Below the pieces are notes generated by a model that saw only the letters and a program-made list of their open reading frames with translations, was not told where the DNA came from and did not search any database. This document shows positions 55,348 through 64,000 of a DNA stretch of 64,000 bases, one piece after another. Numbering within the stretch: position 1 is the stretch's first letter; each line of letters opens with the position of its first letter. The stretch lies in the NCBI RefSeq assembly GCF_900100845.1, contig NZ_FNFP01000001.1:124001-188000 (forward strand). The letters run 5' to 3'. The DNA comes from Natronincola ferrireducens (GTDB taxonomy: Bacteria > Bacillota > Clostridia > Peptostreptococcales > Natronincolaceae). The position numbers and the translations under genes were made by a program.

Positions 55348-55398
55348 AGGAAAGGGGTGGATATCACCCTTTTCCTATAGAAGATAGGTGATCCACCC
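55348..55398. promoter_or_regulatory. Competing hairpins in the leader region of kal-kce
   Basis: AGGAAAGGGGTG (55348-55359) can pair with CACCCTTTTCCT (55365-55376). Alternatively GGGTGGATATCACC (55355-55368) can pair with GGTGATCCACCC (55387-55398). The two cannot coexist. This is the only structured part of the 750-base gap 54781-55538; the rest is AT-rich and without a gene. No known riboswitch class was recognised. Confidence 0.4.
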
Positions 55399-55538
55399 AC
55401 AAGATAAAATAGCAATATTATAAATTTTGGTACTATTTTTAACAAGGTACTTATGGAGAAATATTTCTATGTATGCTATCATTAAGATTAGCGATAAATA
55501 AAGTTATCATTTAAATTTTATGTAAGGAGGAATTGAAC

Positions 55539-55922
55539 ATGAAGGCAATGATTCGTATGAGGATGAGTATGCATGATGCCCACTATGGAGGAAACTTGGT
55601 GGATGGAGCAAAAATGCTTCAATTATTTGGAGATGTGGCAACAGAGCTTTTAATCCGTAATGATGGAGATGAGGGACTGTTTGCTGGCTATGAAAGTGTG
55701 GAATTTACAGCTCCAGTATATGCTGGGGATTATATTGAAGCAGTGGGAGAAATCACAAAGATGGGGAACAGTTCTAGAAAAATGACCTTTGAAGCCCGTA
55801 AGGTTATTGTACCTCGTCCCGACATCAATGATTCTGCCTGCGATGTTTTAGAGGAGCCTATCGTTGTATGTAGAGCGATGGGAACCTGTGTGGTTCCGAA
55901 GGATAAACAGAGAAATAAATAA
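55539..55922 (+). CDS. kal: 3-aminobutyryl-CoA ammonia-lyase
   Basis: 127 residues, the usual Kal length, a hot-dog fold. The sequence [20 protein letters not shown], then [20 protein letters not shown] and [15 protein letters not shown], fits the Kal enzymes of lysine-fermenting anaerobes closely. It removes ammonia from L-3-aminobutyryl-CoA to give crotonyl-CoA. The ATG at 55539 has AAGGAGG eight bases before it; a TTG at 55533 is only two bases from that site. It lies 15 bases before kce. Confidence 0.93.
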   Translation: MKAMIRMRMSMHDAHYGGNLVDGAKMLQLFGDVATELLIRNDGDEGLFAGYESVEFTAPVYAGDYIEAVGEITKMGNSSRKMTFEARKVIVPRPDINDSACDVLEEPIVVCRAMGTCVVPKDKQRNK

Positions 55923-55937
55923 TAAAGGAGGGTTATT

Positions 55938-56756
55938 ATGGAAAAGCTAATTATTACAGCCGCTCTTACGGGGGCAGAGGTCACAAGGGATCTACAGCCA
56001 AACCTACCTATCACCCCCGATGAAATTGCACAGGAAGCCTATGATGCCTACAAGGCAGGGGCTTCTATTGTACACATCCATGCCAGGGATGAGGAGGGAA
56101 ACCCTACCCAGTCCTTTGAGGTATATAGGGAGATTAAAGAGAAAATTGAGGCTAAATGTAATATCATTTTTCAGCCCTCCACCGGTGGAGCTGTATGGCA
56201 TTCTCCTGAGGATAGATTACAACCGGTAGAATTAAAGCCAGAAATGGCAACCTTAAGCTGTGGCACCTGCAATTTTGGTCCCGATGTTTTTATGAACAGC
56301 GAAGGCTATATGGAAAAGTTCGCCAGTAGAATGAAGGAGCTGGGTGTGAAGCCGGAGATGGAAATCTTTGAACGGGGAATGATTGAAAATGCCAAGAAGC
56401 TAGTGAAGAAGGGCTTAGCAGTAGCACCCCTGCACTTTGATTTCGTGTTGGGGGTACCGGGGGCTTGTCCAGCTACACCAGAGGATTTACTACATATGGT
56501 GAAGGCCATCCCAGAGGGTTCTACATGGACGGTGGCTGGTTTGGGTAGACATGAACTGTCATTGGCCACGATGGCTATTCTATTAGGGGGTCATGTAAGG
56601 GTTGGTTTTGAAGATAATATTTACTATAATAAGGGACAGTTGGCCAACTCCAATGCCCAATTAGTAGAAAGAATCGTAAGAATTGCCAATGAACTGGGCA
56701 GGGAAGTAGCTACTCCTGATGAAGCAAGGAAAATCTTAGGAATAGGAAGGGAATAA
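55938..56756 (+). CDS. kce: 3-keto-5-aminohexanoate cleavage enzyme
   Basis: 272 residues of the BKACE family, a TIM-barrel with zinc. Visible are [14 protein letters not shown] (zinc His46 and His48), [11 protein letters not shown], the GTCNFG segment and [20 protein letters not shown]. With acetyl-CoA it converts 3-keto-5-aminohexanoate to acetoacetate and 3-aminobutyryl-CoA, which Kal then uses. Order kal-kce as in lysine clusters, but the upstream mutases and dehydrogenase are not in this window. AAAGGAGGG precedes the ATG; the next gene starts one base after the stop. Confidence 0.94.
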   Translation: MEKLIITAALTGAEVTRDLQPNLPITPDEIAQEAYDAYKAGASIVHIHARDEEGNPTQSFEVYREIKEKIEAKCNIIFQPSTGGAVWHSPEDRLQPVELKPEMATLSCGTCNFGPDVFMNSEGYMEKFASRMKELGVKPEMEIFERGMIENAKKLVKKGLAVAPLHFDFVLGVPGACPATPEDLLHMVKAIPEGSTWTVAGLGRHELSLATMAILLGGHVRVGFEDNIYYNKGQLANSNAQLVERIVRIANELGREVATPDEARKILGIGRE

Positions 56757-56757
56757 A

Positions 56758-57402
56758 ATGAAGCTTTTTATTGATACTGCCAATGTTGATGAAATAAGAG
56801 AAATTGCTGAATGGGGGATTTTAGAAGGTGTTACCACCAATCCTTCCCTCATTGCTAAGGAAGGTAGAGATTTTAAGGAAGTTATTAAAGAAATTACAGA
56901 AATTGTAGATGGACCTATTAGTGCTGAGGTTATTAGTCTCAAGGCAGAGGAAATGGTGCAGGAGGCTGAAGGATTAGTAAAAATCCACAATAATATTGTC
57001 ATCAAAATTCCTATGACGGAGGAAGGCTTAAAGGCTGTAAAGCTTCTTGCAGCTCAAGGGATTAAAACCAATGTTACCTTAGTATTTTCTGCTGCCCAAG
57101 CTTTGATGGCTGCAAAAGCAGGAGCCACCTATGTCAGCCCATTTTTGGGAAGGTTAGATGATATCGGCCATAGAGGTATAGACCTTGTGGAGGAAATTGT
57201 AGAAATTTTCGACTTGTATGGTATGGATACTGAAGTTATATCAGCCAGTATACGGCATACTACCCATGTTCTAGAGGCTGCCAAGGTAGGCTCCCATATT
57301 GCCACCATACCCTATGGTATATTTAAGCAGATGGTAAAACATCCCCTTACCGACAGTGGGATAGAACGATTCTTAAAAGACTGGGAAAATGCAGTGAAAT
57401 AG
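56758..57402 (+). CDS. fsa: Transaldolase / fructose-6-phosphate aldolase (TalC/Fsa type)
   Basis: 214 residues, the short TIM-barrel form. [20 protein letters not shown] and [13 protein letters not shown] are the family start; the Schiff-base lysine is K83 in [18 protein letters not shown] and [13 protein letters not shown] follow. In Clostridia such proteins usually serve as transaldolase in the non-oxidative pentose phosphate path. It begins one base after kce and precedes the SDR and glpX genes. Confidence 0.92.
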   Translation: MKLFIDTANVDEIREIAEWGILEGVTTNPSLIAKEGRDFKEVIKEITEIVDGPISAEVISLKAEEMVQEAEGLVKIHNNIVIKIPMTEEGLKAVKLLAAQGIKTNVTLVFSAAQALMAAKAGATYVSPFLGRLDDIGHRGIDLVEEIVEIFDLYGMDTEVISASIRHTTHVLEAAKVGSHIATIPYGIFKQMVKHPLTDSGIERFLKDWENAVK

Positions 57403-57445
57403 ATGTTGAAAATTTATTAAAATATATAATAAAGGAGGAGAAATT

Positions 57446-58186
57446 ATGCGGTTAAAGGATAAGGTGGCTTTGATCACAGGCTCTACTAGGGGTATAGGTA
57501 GGGCGATTGCGGAAAAGTATGCTGAAGAAGGGGCTAAGGTCATACTAATTGACAGAAGTGGAAAAGGCCTTGATAAAGCAATGGGGGAAATGAAGGCAAA
57601 GTATGGAGTAGCCTATGGTTATGTGATGGATGTAACCAACAGATCTCAAGTCCAGGAAGTGTTTGCTAAGATTATAGAAGATTTGGGAACAATAGATATT
57701 TTAGTCAACAACGCTGGTATTACAGCCGATGCTCAAATTTACAAAATGGCCGATGAGCAGTGGGATAATGTCATCAATGTTAACTTAACAGGTGTATTTA
57801 ACTGTACAAAGGAAGCCGTAAAGATCATGAGGGAAAAGGAATTTGGGAAAATCATCAACATTTCCTCGGTAGTAGGATTGTATGGGAACTTTGGTCAAAC
57901 CAACTATGCTGCTACAAAATCTGGTGTCATCGGCATGACCAAAACATTAGCCAAAGAATTAGGCAGAAAAAATGTCAATGTCAATGTAGTATGCCCAGGC
58001 TTTATTGCTACAGAAATGACGGAAAAGATGCCGGAAAAGGTATTGGCCACAATGAAGGAAAAAGCACCTCTAAACCGATTAGGAACTCCAGAAGACATCG
58101 CAAATGCATGTGTTTTCCTAGCATCTCAAGAAGCCAGCTTTGTAACGGGAGCTGTGTTATCTGTGGATGGAGGAATTGTACTATAG
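57446..58186 (+). CDS. fabG: Short-chain dehydrogenase, FabG/acetoacetyl-CoA reductase-like
   Basis: 246 residues, standard SDR. TGSTRGIGRA (NADP loop, 11-20), NNAG (near 88), Ser140/141, Y154 and K158 (NYAATKSG) are all in place, with the C-terminal SVDGG. It reduces 3-oxoacyl thioesters. It stands apart from any fatty acid operon and right after kal-kce-fsa, so it could act on acetoacetyl-CoA from lysine breakdown instead of acyl-ACP (inference). AAAGGAGGAG precedes the ATG. Confidence 0.85.
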   Translation: MRLKDKVALITGSTRGIGRAIAEKYAEEGAKVILIDRSGKGLDKAMGEMKAKYGVAYGYVMDVTNRSQVQEVFAKIIEDLGTIDILVNNAGITADAQIYKMADEQWDNVINVNLTGVFNCTKEAVKIMREKEFGKIINISSVVGLYGNFGQTNYAATKSGVIGMTKTLAKELGRKNVNVNVVCPGFIATEMTEKMPEKVLATMKEKAPLNRLGTPEDIANACVFLASQEASFVTGAVLSVDGGIVL

Positions 58187-58217
58187 ATTTGTCCTAAGCT
58201 TTTACTATTTAAATATA

Positions 58218-58258
58218 AAGGAGGAAGATGTCAAAAAATGATGTCTTCCTTATTTTTT
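58218..58258 (+). terminator. Terminator of the kal-kce-fsa-fabG operon
   Basis: AAGGAGGAAGATGTCA pairs with TGATGTCTTCCTT around an A-rich loop, followed by ATTTTTTG. Confidence 0.8.
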
Positions 58259-58416
58259 GGGAAATATTATTTCGTCAGTTGTGAAATAATATGGTTGAGA
58301 ATTGCCCTTCAATAGTATAATATATTTATATAATAATCTACATAAAGTATAACACAATAACAGGATCATACTGAATATTCAAACAACATATTGTTTTGGA
58401 TGAAGGAGGAATTTTG

Positions 58417-59430
58417 ATGGATAGAAGTTTATCCTTGGAGTTAGTAAGAGTAACAGAAACAGCAGCCTTGGCTTCGGCCTCCTATATGGGTAGAGGTGAT
58501 AAGGAGGGAGCTGATCAGGCGGCGGTAGATGGTATGAGAAGTACTTTTTCTGGTCTTTCTATTAAAGGAACGGTTGTCATCGGTGAAGGTGAGCTGGACG
58601 AGGCACCGATGTTATATATTGGAGAAGTAGTGGGCTGTGGAGAAGAAGGAGAGTTAGAGGTAGATATTGCAGTGGATCCTTTAGAAGGAACGAATCTGAT
58701 CGCCAAGGGTCTCCCCAACGCCATTGCAGTAGTAGCCATAGCTCCTAAGGGATGTCTTTTACATGCCCCCGACACCTATATGAAAAAAATTGCCGTAGGC
58801 CCTAAAGCAAAGGGTGCTGTGGATATCAATGCCCCTGTAAAACAAAATCTAGAGGCCGTGGCAAAGGCTTTGGATAAAAACATAGAGGATGTAACGGTTA
58901 TTATCCAAGACCGGGACAGACACGCTGATATTATCCGGGAGGTGAGGGAAGCAGGGGCCAGGATTAAACTCTTTAGTGATGGGGATGTGGCGGCTGCCAT
59001 GGCAACTGGGTTTGAGGAAACCGGGGTAGATATTATGCTGGGAATCGGAGGTGCTCCCGAAGGAGTTATCGCTGCTGTAGCTTTAAAATGCTTGGGTGGC
59101 GATATGCAGGGGATTCTTCATCCCATGAGTGAGGAAGAAGTAGGGCGTTGCAGGGAGATGGGTTTATCAAAGGAAGATGTAGAAAAGGTTCTGACCCTAG
59201 ATGATTTGGTCAGCAGTGATGACTGTTTCTTTGCGGCAACAGGGATTACCCAAGGAGATTTGCTGAAGGGGGTTCTTTACCTAGGCAACAATCAAGCCCA
59301 AACCCACTCGGTTGTAATGAGGGGGGAAACAGGCACCATAAGATTTGTTGAAGCCATCCATCGTTTAGATAAAAATGAAACCTTGACGGAGGTATTAAAG
59401 AAGCATAAAACCTTTATGCCCAATAGGTAA
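58417..59430 (+). CDS. glpX: Class II fructose-1,6-bisphosphatase (GlpX), copy 1
   Basis: 337 residues from the ATG at 58417; AAGGAGGA (58403-58410) fits this start. Metal and phosphate motifs: [41 protein letters not shown] and [13 protein letters not shown]. It removes the 1-phosphate from fructose 1,6-bisphosphate in gluconeogenesis. It is followed 86 bases later by a paralogue with the same order of motifs. Compared with that copy it has a longer C-terminal tail ([14 protein letters not shown]) . Confidence 0.93.
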   Translation: MDRSLSLELVRVTETAALASASYMGRGDKEGADQAAVDGMRSTFSGLSIKGTVVIGEGELDEAPMLYIGEVVGCGEEGELEVDIAVDPLEGTNLIAKGLPNAIAVVAIAPKGCLLHAPDTYMKKIAVGPKAKGAVDINAPVKQNLEAVAKALDKNIEDVTVIIQDRDRHADIIREVREAGARIKLFSDGDVAAAMATGFEETGVDIMLGIGGAPEGVIAAVALKCLGGDMQGILHPMSEEEVGRCREMGLSKEDVEKVLTLDDLVSSDDCFFAATGITQGDLLKGVLYLGNNQAQTHSVVMRGETGTIRFVEAIHRLDKNETLTEVLKKHKTFMPNR

Positions 59431-59516
59431 TATATGAAGCCTCCTTTAATATAGCCCTATTAAAAGAAGTAATTATTGAATAAAGAACAAAATTTTATAA
59501 AAGGCAGGGAAAAAAT

Positions 59517-60485
59517 ATGGATCGTAACTTAGCCTTAGATTTAGTTAGAGTAACAGAAGCAGCTGCCCTAGGAGCTGCAAAGCACATGGGCAGAGGAGAT
59601 AAAATCGCAGCTGATCAAGCTGGAGTAGATGGTATGAGAAAGGTCTTCGACAACCTCAACATTGAGGGGGTCGTTGTTATTGGCGAAGGGGAAATGGATG
59701 AAGCCCCAATGCTCTATATAGGAGAAACTGTAGGCAAAAGAGGGGCTGAATGTATCAAGGTAGACATTGCTGTAGACCCTGTGGAAGGCACCAACTCTGT
59801 AGCTAAGGGTCTTCCCAATGCTATTGCAGTAGTGGCCATGGCCCCTAGAGGATGCTTATTAAATGCCCCTGATATGTATATGGACAAAATTGCTGTAGGA
59901 CCCAAAGCTGCTGGAAGGGTTCATATCGATGCCCCCATCTATGAAAACCTCAAGGCAACCGCTGAAGCCTTAAATAAAAGCATTACAGATCTAACAGTGA
60001 CCATGCTGGATAGACCAAGGCATCAGGATATTGTTAGACAATGTAGAGAGGCAGGAGCTCGCATCAAGCTATTTAAGGATGGGGATGTTGCCGCCGCTTT
60101 AGCTACCTGCTTTGACTATACAGGGGTGGATATTATGCTGGGAATTGGTGGTGCTCCAGAGGGGGTAATTGCTGCTGCAGGATTGAAATGTCTAGGGGGA
60201 CAATTTGAAGGCAAACTGATTCCCTATGAAGAGGAAGAAAGGGAAAGATGTATAAAAATGGGTGTGGATGTCAATAAAATCCTATATATGGAGGATTTGG
60301 TAAAGGGTCAAGAAGTTTACTTTGCCGCCACTGGCATTTCCGATGGGGAGCTACTGAAGGGGGTTATGTATAAAGGAAACAATCAAATCACAACCCATTC
60401 TGTCGTTATGCGTTCCAAAACAGGAACTATTCGTTTTATAGAAGCCATCCATCGCCTCAACAAAAAGCCTAAATATGCCTATTGA
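59517..60485 (+). CDS. glpX: Class II fructose-1,6-bisphosphatase (GlpX), copy 2
   Basis: 322 residues. The same catalytic motifs are intact: [41 protein letters not shown] and [13 protein letters not shown]. Both proteins align from end to end, so this is a tandem duplication, but many differences show it is old. GlpX-type enzymes can also act on sedoheptulose bisphosphate, so the copies may have divided substrates (inference). GGCAGGGA precedes the ATG. Confidence 0.93.
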   Translation: MDRNLALDLVRVTEAAALGAAKHMGRGDKIAADQAGVDGMRKVFDNLNIEGVVVIGEGEMDEAPMLYIGETVGKRGAECIKVDIAVDPVEGTNSVAKGLPNAIAVVAMAPRGCLLNAPDMYMDKIAVGPKAAGRVHIDAPIYENLKATAEALNKSITDLTVTMLDRPRHQDIVRQCREAGARIKLFKDGDVAAALATCFDYTGVDIMLGIGGAPEGVIAAAGLKCLGGQFEGKLIPYEEEERERCIKMGVDVNKILYMEDLVKGQEVYFAATGISDGELLKGVMYKGNNQITTHSVVMRSKTGTIRFIEAIHRLNKKPKYAY

Positions 60486-60510
60486 CAAAAAATGAATTTT
60501 AGTTAAATAA

Positions 60511-60539
60511 TTGACAGTTCTTGCAAAACGTGATAGCAT
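60511..60539 (+). promoter_or_regulatory. Sigma-A promoter upstream of rho
   Basis: TTGACA (60511-60516), 17 bases, TAGCAT (60534-60539, 4 of 6). It lies 26 bases after the second glpX stop. Confidence 0.55.
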
Positions 60540-60560
60540 AGTCTAAAAATGACTTCATAA

Positions 60561-60589
60561 GGGGGCAAAGTTTATTTAACTTTGTCCCT
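60561..60589 (+). promoter_or_regulatory. Leader hairpin before rho
   Basis: GGGGCAAAGTT pairs with AACTTTGTCCC over the loop TATTT. The bases behind it (TATCATTGA) are not a U-run, so it may be an attenuator or pause rather than a terminator. rho is known to control its own expression in other bacteria. Confidence 0.5.
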
Positions 60590-60620
60590 ATCATTGAATA
60601 AGTTGGAGGTGTAACAAAAG

Positions 60621-61970
60621 TTGGAAGATTCGGAACTACAGGAAATGAAGCTTACGGAGCTTCGAGAGGAAGCAAAACAATTGGGTATAAAGAATTTAGT
60701 GAAATATAAAAAGTCGGAACTAATTGAACTGATTTTGCAGGAAAAGCAAAAGGAAAAACCAAAGGAAAAACCAAAGGAAGTAAAACCAGTTACTCCCATT
60801 ATCAATAAGAAGGAAAACCAATTACCCCAGCATCTTTCCGATGAAATTCCAGAAGGAGAAGAAATGAACGTTGCTGAAGGCATACTGGAAATCCATCAAG
60901 ATGGCTATGGATTCCTCAGAAGAGAAAATTATTTATCCAGTGATAATGATATATACATATCTCCATCTCAAATTAGAAGATTTAATATGAGGACGGGAGA
61001 CAAAATTACTGGTATTACAAGGCCCCCAAAAAGCGGTGAAAAGTTTAAAGCTCTTCTTTATGTAAAGAAAATCAATGAATTAAATCCAGAATCTGCTATC
61101 CAAAGACCAAATTTTGAAGATCTTACCCCTATTTATCCCAAGGAACGAATAAATTTAGAAAATGAAACAAATGAATTATCTACACGATTAATTGACCTGA
61201 TAGCCCCTATTGGAAAAGGGCAAAGAGGTGTTATTGTTGCCCCTCCAAAGGCAGGAAAAACCATTTTGCTACAAAAAATTGCCAATAGTGTAGCCATCAA
61301 TTATCCAGAGATTGAAATTATTGTACTTCTCATTGATGAACGGCCTGAAGAAGTAACCGATATGCAGCGATCCATTAAAGGAGAAGTGGTTTATTCCACA
61401 TTTGATGAGTTGCCTAGTCACCACATTAAGGTGGCAGAAATGGTATTAAATCGGGCCCAAAGATTGGTGGAGCATGGTAAGGATGTTTTGATTTTATTGG
61501 ATAGTATTACAAGACTAGCTAGAGCCTATAATCTCACCATTCCGCCTACAGGAAGAACCCTTTCAGGAGGTTTAGACCCAGGAGCCCTTCATAAGCCTAA
61601 AAGATTTTTTGGTGCTGCCAGAAATTTAGAAGAGGGTGGAAGTCTTACGATTATTGCAACTGCTTTGGTGGAAACGGGAAGTAGGATGGACGATGTTATT
61701 TTTGAAGAGTTTAAAGGTACTGGTAATATGGAGCTTCATCTAGATCGCAAGCTATCGGAAAAGAGAATATTTCCTGCTGTGGATATTAATAAATCCGGTA
61801 CCAGAAGAGAAGAACTATTGTTGAGTCAGGTTGAACTAGAGGGTATTTGGAGTATTCGTAGGGCTATGAGCAATAATTCGGTGCAGGAGGTTACAGAAAA
61901 AATTGTAAGCTCCCTAATGGAAAGTAGAAAAAACAGTGATTTCGTGGAAATGATCAGGAAAAGTATTTAG
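60621..61970 (+). CDS. rho: Transcription termination factor Rho
   Basis: 449 residues. An N-terminal SAP-like domain ([20 protein letters not shown]), a lysine/proline-rich stretch (about 40-75), an RNA-binding cold-shock domain ([19 protein letters not shown], near 90) and the hexameric ATPase with Walker A APPKAGKT and [15 protein letters not shown]-loop and R-loop regions. It ends transcripts by ATP-driven RNA translocation. The TTG start has TTGGAGGTG 10 bases before it. The order rho-rpmE-tdk is normal for Clostridia. Confidence 0.97.
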   Translation: MEDSELQEMKLTELREEAKQLGIKNLVKYKKSELIELILQEKQKEKPKEKPKEVKPVTPIINKKENQLPQHLSDEIPEGEEMNVAEGILEIHQDGYGFLRRENYLSSDNDIYISPSQIRRFNMRTGDKITGITRPPKSGEKFKALLYVKKINELNPESAIQRPNFEDLTPIYPKERINLENETNELSTRLIDLIAPIGKGQRGVIVAPPKAGKTILLQKIANSVAINYPEIEIIVLLIDERPEEVTDMQRSIKGEVVYSTFDELPSHHIKVAEMVLNRAQRLVEHGKDVLILLDSITRLARAYNLTIPPTGRTLSGGLDPGALHKPKRFFGAARNLEEGGSLTIIATALVETGSRMDDVIFEEFKGTGNMELHLDRKLSEKRIFPAVDINKSGTRREELLLSQVELEGIWSIRRAMSNNSVQEVTEKIVSSLMESRKNSDFVEMIRKSI

Positions 61971-62114
61971 TGATTTTTTTCTTGTCACTATAAAGGTTAT
62001 ATGCTATAATGTAGTAGTTAAATTCTTAAGGGATAATATTTACTATTAACTACTTAATAATAAAGAAGTTATCATCATTTCAACATAAGTATTTTAGGGA
62101 AAGAGGTGAATACA

Positions 62115-62312
62115 ATGAAAAACGGTATCCATCCAGAATACAATGAAGTAGACGTTTTCTGTGCATGTGGAAACAGCTTCAAAACAAAGTCAACAAAAAA
62201 AGAAATCAGAGTTGAAATTTGTTCTGACTGCCATCCTTTCTATTCTGGTAAGCAAAAAGCAGTAGAAAAAGGTGGACGTGTAGAAAAATTCAAGAAAAAA
62301 TTTGGTATGTAA
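62115..62312 (+). CDS. rpmE: 50S ribosomal protein L31 (zinc-binding type)
   Basis: 65 residues from the ATG at 62115; GAGGTG just before it. The four cysteines of the zinc-ribbon form (FCACGNSF and ICSDCHPFY) are present, so this is the zinc-containing L31 that can be replaced by a cysteine-free form under zinc shortage. No Zur-type operator was recognised upstream. Confidence 0.97.
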   Translation: MKNGIHPEYNEVDVFCACGNSFKTKSTKKEIRVEICSDCHPFYSGKQKAVEKGGRVEKFKKKFGM

Positions 62313-62334
62313 GATTCCTAAATAGATGTAATCA

Positions 62335-62376
62335 ATCAAGGTTAGAAGGGACCCTTTCTAACCTTGATTTTTTGTA
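62335..62376 (+). terminator. Terminator after rpmE
   Basis: ATCAAGGTTAGAAGGG pairs with CCTTTCTAACCTTGAT and is followed by TTTTT; a strong rho-independent terminator. Confidence 0.92.
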
Positions 62377-62457
62377 TAACAAAGATCTTCTTTGATGACA
62401 AGTAGAAGTGGGCTTTAATGCTAGAGGTTGTCTAGAATCTAAAGAGGAGATGAGACA

Positions 62458-63045
62458 ATGGTAGATATAGTAGAATATTCTAAGCGGGGTAGTATAGAAG
62501 TTATTGTAGGACCTATGTATGCTGGAAAAAGCGAGGAACTGATTCGAAGGGTAAATAGGGCGAAGATAGCTGATTTGAAGGTATTGACCTTTAAGCCAGC
62601 CATTGATGATAGATATTGCAGCAACAATATTACCTCCCATAATGGTAAAAAGATGGGGTGTACAGTAGTAGAAAGTGCCAAAGAAATCAAGGAATACATA
62701 GAGAAGGAAGACTTTGATGTCTTGGCCATTGATGAGGTTCAGTTTTTTGGTGAAGGTGTTATAGAAATCTGCCAAAAAGCTGCTGAAGAAGGAAAACGGG
62801 TTATTGTCTCTGGTTTAGATATGGACTTTAGGGGAGAGCCCTTTAATGTCACACCAAACCTTATGGCCATAGGAGAATATGTTACAAAGCTGACGGCCAT
62901 CTGTAGGGTATGTAAAATGCCTGCCACCAGAACCCAAAGACTTGTTAATGGAGAGCCGGCTAAGTACAGTGATCCCATCATTATGGTGGGGGCTAAGGAG
63001 AGCTATGAAGCAAGGTGTAGAAGGTGCCATAGGGTAATTAAATAG
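62458..63045 (+). CDS. tdk: Thymidine kinase (type II)
   Basis: 195 residues. Walker A GPMYAGKS (residues 18-25), the AIDEVQFFGEG motif with the catalytic Glu (near 92), VSGLDMDFRGEPF, and a C-terminal zinc ribbon (ICRVCK and CRRCH). It salvages thymidine by phosphorylation with ATP. GAGGAGATGAG precedes the ATG. Confidence 0.96.
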   Translation: MVDIVEYSKRGSIEVIVGPMYAGKSEELIRRVNRAKIADLKVLTFKPAIDDRYCSNNITSHNGKKMGCTVVESAKEIKEYIEKEDFDVLAIDEVQFFGEGVIEICQKAAEEGKRVIVSGLDMDFRGEPFNVTPNLMAIGEYVTKLTAICRVCKMPATRTQRLVNGEPAKYSDPIIMVGAKESYEARCRRCHRVIK

Positions 63046-63054
63046 GATTTTAAA

Positions 63055-63094
63055 AGATATCTATGGGATTTTATAGGGATAGGTATCTTTTTTT
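63055..63094 (+). terminator. Terminator-like hairpin after tdk
   Basis: AAGATATC pairs with GATAGGTATCTT imperfectly across about 17 bases, followed by TTTTTTG. The stretch 63095-63286 shows nothing recognisable. Confidence 0.55.
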
Positions 63095-63286
63095 GTCTAA
63101 AAACCAGTCCCGTTATTCTATTAGCCAGTTGAAGCTATAGGGTATATTGCTATACTATGATGGATTGTAGCTACTTATAAGCAACAAATTTCAAGGGATG
63201 CCACTTATGTGTATCATAATGAGCCACTATTTCAAATAGACAATATATATGCAACAGTTCAAAACAATAAAATTTTTAGAAAATTA

Positions 63287-63315
63287 TTGACAAATATTGT
63301 GGAACAATATATTAT
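63287..63315 (+). promoter_or_regulatory. Sigma-A promoter of the binding-protein gene
   Basis: TTGACA (63287-63292), 17 bases, TATTAT (63310-63315). It leaves a long leader of about 220 bases before the GTG at 63545; no known riboswitch was recognised in it. Confidence 0.7.
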
Positions 63316-63544
63316 TTAAGATAGATACATCATATGAAACACAATGTATCAAAATGAAACAAAGCAAGACCTTCAATTGGAGTTTAGGAACAAAAAATAT
63401 GGAGGTTTTGAAAATGCTTGGCTAATGCTGTTTGCTATTTCATCCTGGTTTTGACACTTAATGTTGATAAAAAGGGGAAGGAGGGTGGAGATAGGGGCTA
63501 AGCATGATTTTGGTGATATAAAAGAAAAAGAGGAGGGAATTATT

Positions 63545-64000
63545 GTGAAAAAAATAATAGGGTTTATGTTAATAGTTGTGTTGTTAACAACCACGCTTGT
63601 GGGATGTGGCCAGTCTGCTGGAGGTAGTAATGCAGGTGAACAAGATGCTGGAGTTATCAAAATTGCTGTTGCAGGTCCGTTGACAGGTGATTTTGCAGAG
63701 TATGGTACTGGCTTTAAAAATGCTGTTGAGCTTCAGGTAGCCGAGTGGAATAATGCCGGTGGTGTTCTTGGAAAACAAATTGAAATAGTTGTATATGATG
63801 ATAAAAACAATGGCGAAGAGGCAGCTACCATTGCTGAGAGAATTGCTTCTGACAAGGATATTATGGCGGTAATAGGACACTTTGCCAGTGGCGTATGTAT
63901 GGCGGCTTCCCCAACCTATCAGGAAAACGGTATCATCAATGTATCGCCTTCCGCATCGCATCCTGACTTTACAAAAGAAGGGGACTTTATTTTTAGAAAC
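63545..64000 (+). CDS. Branched-chain amino acid-type ABC transporter substrate-binding lipoprotein (partial)
   Basis: The first 152 residues; the gene runs off the window. A lipoprotein signal ends TTTLVGC with Cys21. The mature part IKIAVAGPLTGDFAEYGTGF, WNNAGGVLGKQIEIVVYDDK and AVIGHFASGVCMAASPTYQE is typical of LivJ/peripla_BP_6 proteins. It binds a branched-chain amino acid or similar small ligand outside the membrane; the livHMGF genes would be expected downstream. The GTG has GAGGAGG about 8 bases upstream. Confidence 0.93.
   Translation, partial: MKKIIGFMLIVVLLTTTLVGCGQSAGGSNAGEQDAGVIKIAVAGPLTGDFAEYGTGFKNAVELQVAEWNNAGGVLGKQIEIVVYDDKNNGEEAATIAERIASDKDIMAVIGHFASGVCMAASPTYQENGIINVSPSASHPDFTKEGDFIFRN

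Noticed and set aside
55260-55538. Lysine riboswitch ahead of kal-kce
   Set aside because: The conserved core and five-helix layout of the lysine riboswitch are not visible; only two simple competing hairpins are seen.

Overview
The window looks like a chromosome segment of a low-G+C Gram-positive anaerobe of the Clostridia, most like the Alkaliphilus/Natronincola type. The signs are strong Shine-Dalgarno sites, frequent TTG and GTG starts, two enzymes of lysine fermentation (Kal, Kce), and the clostridial order transaldolase - glpX - rho - rpmE - tdk. No rRNA, tRNA, CRISPR array or intact prophage was seen. The genus is an inference from gene content.

Layout. 1-2410: end of a histidine operon (hisB partial, hisA, hisF, hisIE). 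2726-24325: a large surface-polysaccharide locus. It holds a Wzz-like protein, a 987-residue O-antigen-ligase-like protein with TPR and lectin-like parts, and the bacillosamine-type trio aminotransferase - phosphoglycosyl transferase - acetyltransferase (PglE/C/D-like). These are followed by an AT-rich cassette (about 10.0-20.4 kb) with an HprK-like P-loop protein, three GT4 glycosyltransferases, a Wzy-like polymerase, a pyruvyl transferase, a PQQ-type propeller, a Wzx flippase and a DUF1919 protein, then nucleotide-sugar genes (UDP-GlcA epimerase, Ugd, GalU). The missing 4,6-dehydratase (PglF-like) lies at 48.1 kb beside an LCP ligase. The locus ends in decayed DNA with a truncated Rpn/YhgA-type gene between repeats and a TxpA-like type I toxin.

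25.1-31.8 kb: a self-contained signalling module. A Cache/PAS histidine kinase and an NtrC-family activator lie between an amino-acid permease and an M28 peptidase. Both outer genes carry good -24/-12 sigma-54 promoters, and both intergenic regions share one dyad that fits an enhancer site. 32.0-35.4 kb: a 1133-residue unrecognised protein with TPR-like repeats and a C-terminal PD-(D/E)XK-like domain, followed by a small IS remnant. 35.9-40.4 kb: an exopolysaccharide trio (GH113-like, DUF2334, GT2). 40.5-47.7 kb: a ribose-type ABC importer, two PfkB kinases, a class II aldolase and a GntR/UTRA regulator, which fits ketohexose catabolism.

48-64 kb: pglF-like and LCP genes; the uncharacterised radical-SAM/DNA-metabolism pair (TIGR03916/TIGR03915 type); an NSS sodium symporter divergent from kal-kce; transaldolase, an SDR reductase, two tandem glpX genes, rho, rpmE, tdk, and the start of a branched-chain amino-acid-type binding protein. 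Several short palindromic repeat families are scattered through the gaps. The best candidates for something undescribed are the sigma-54 peptidase/permease regulon and the 1133-residue TPR-nuclease-like protein.
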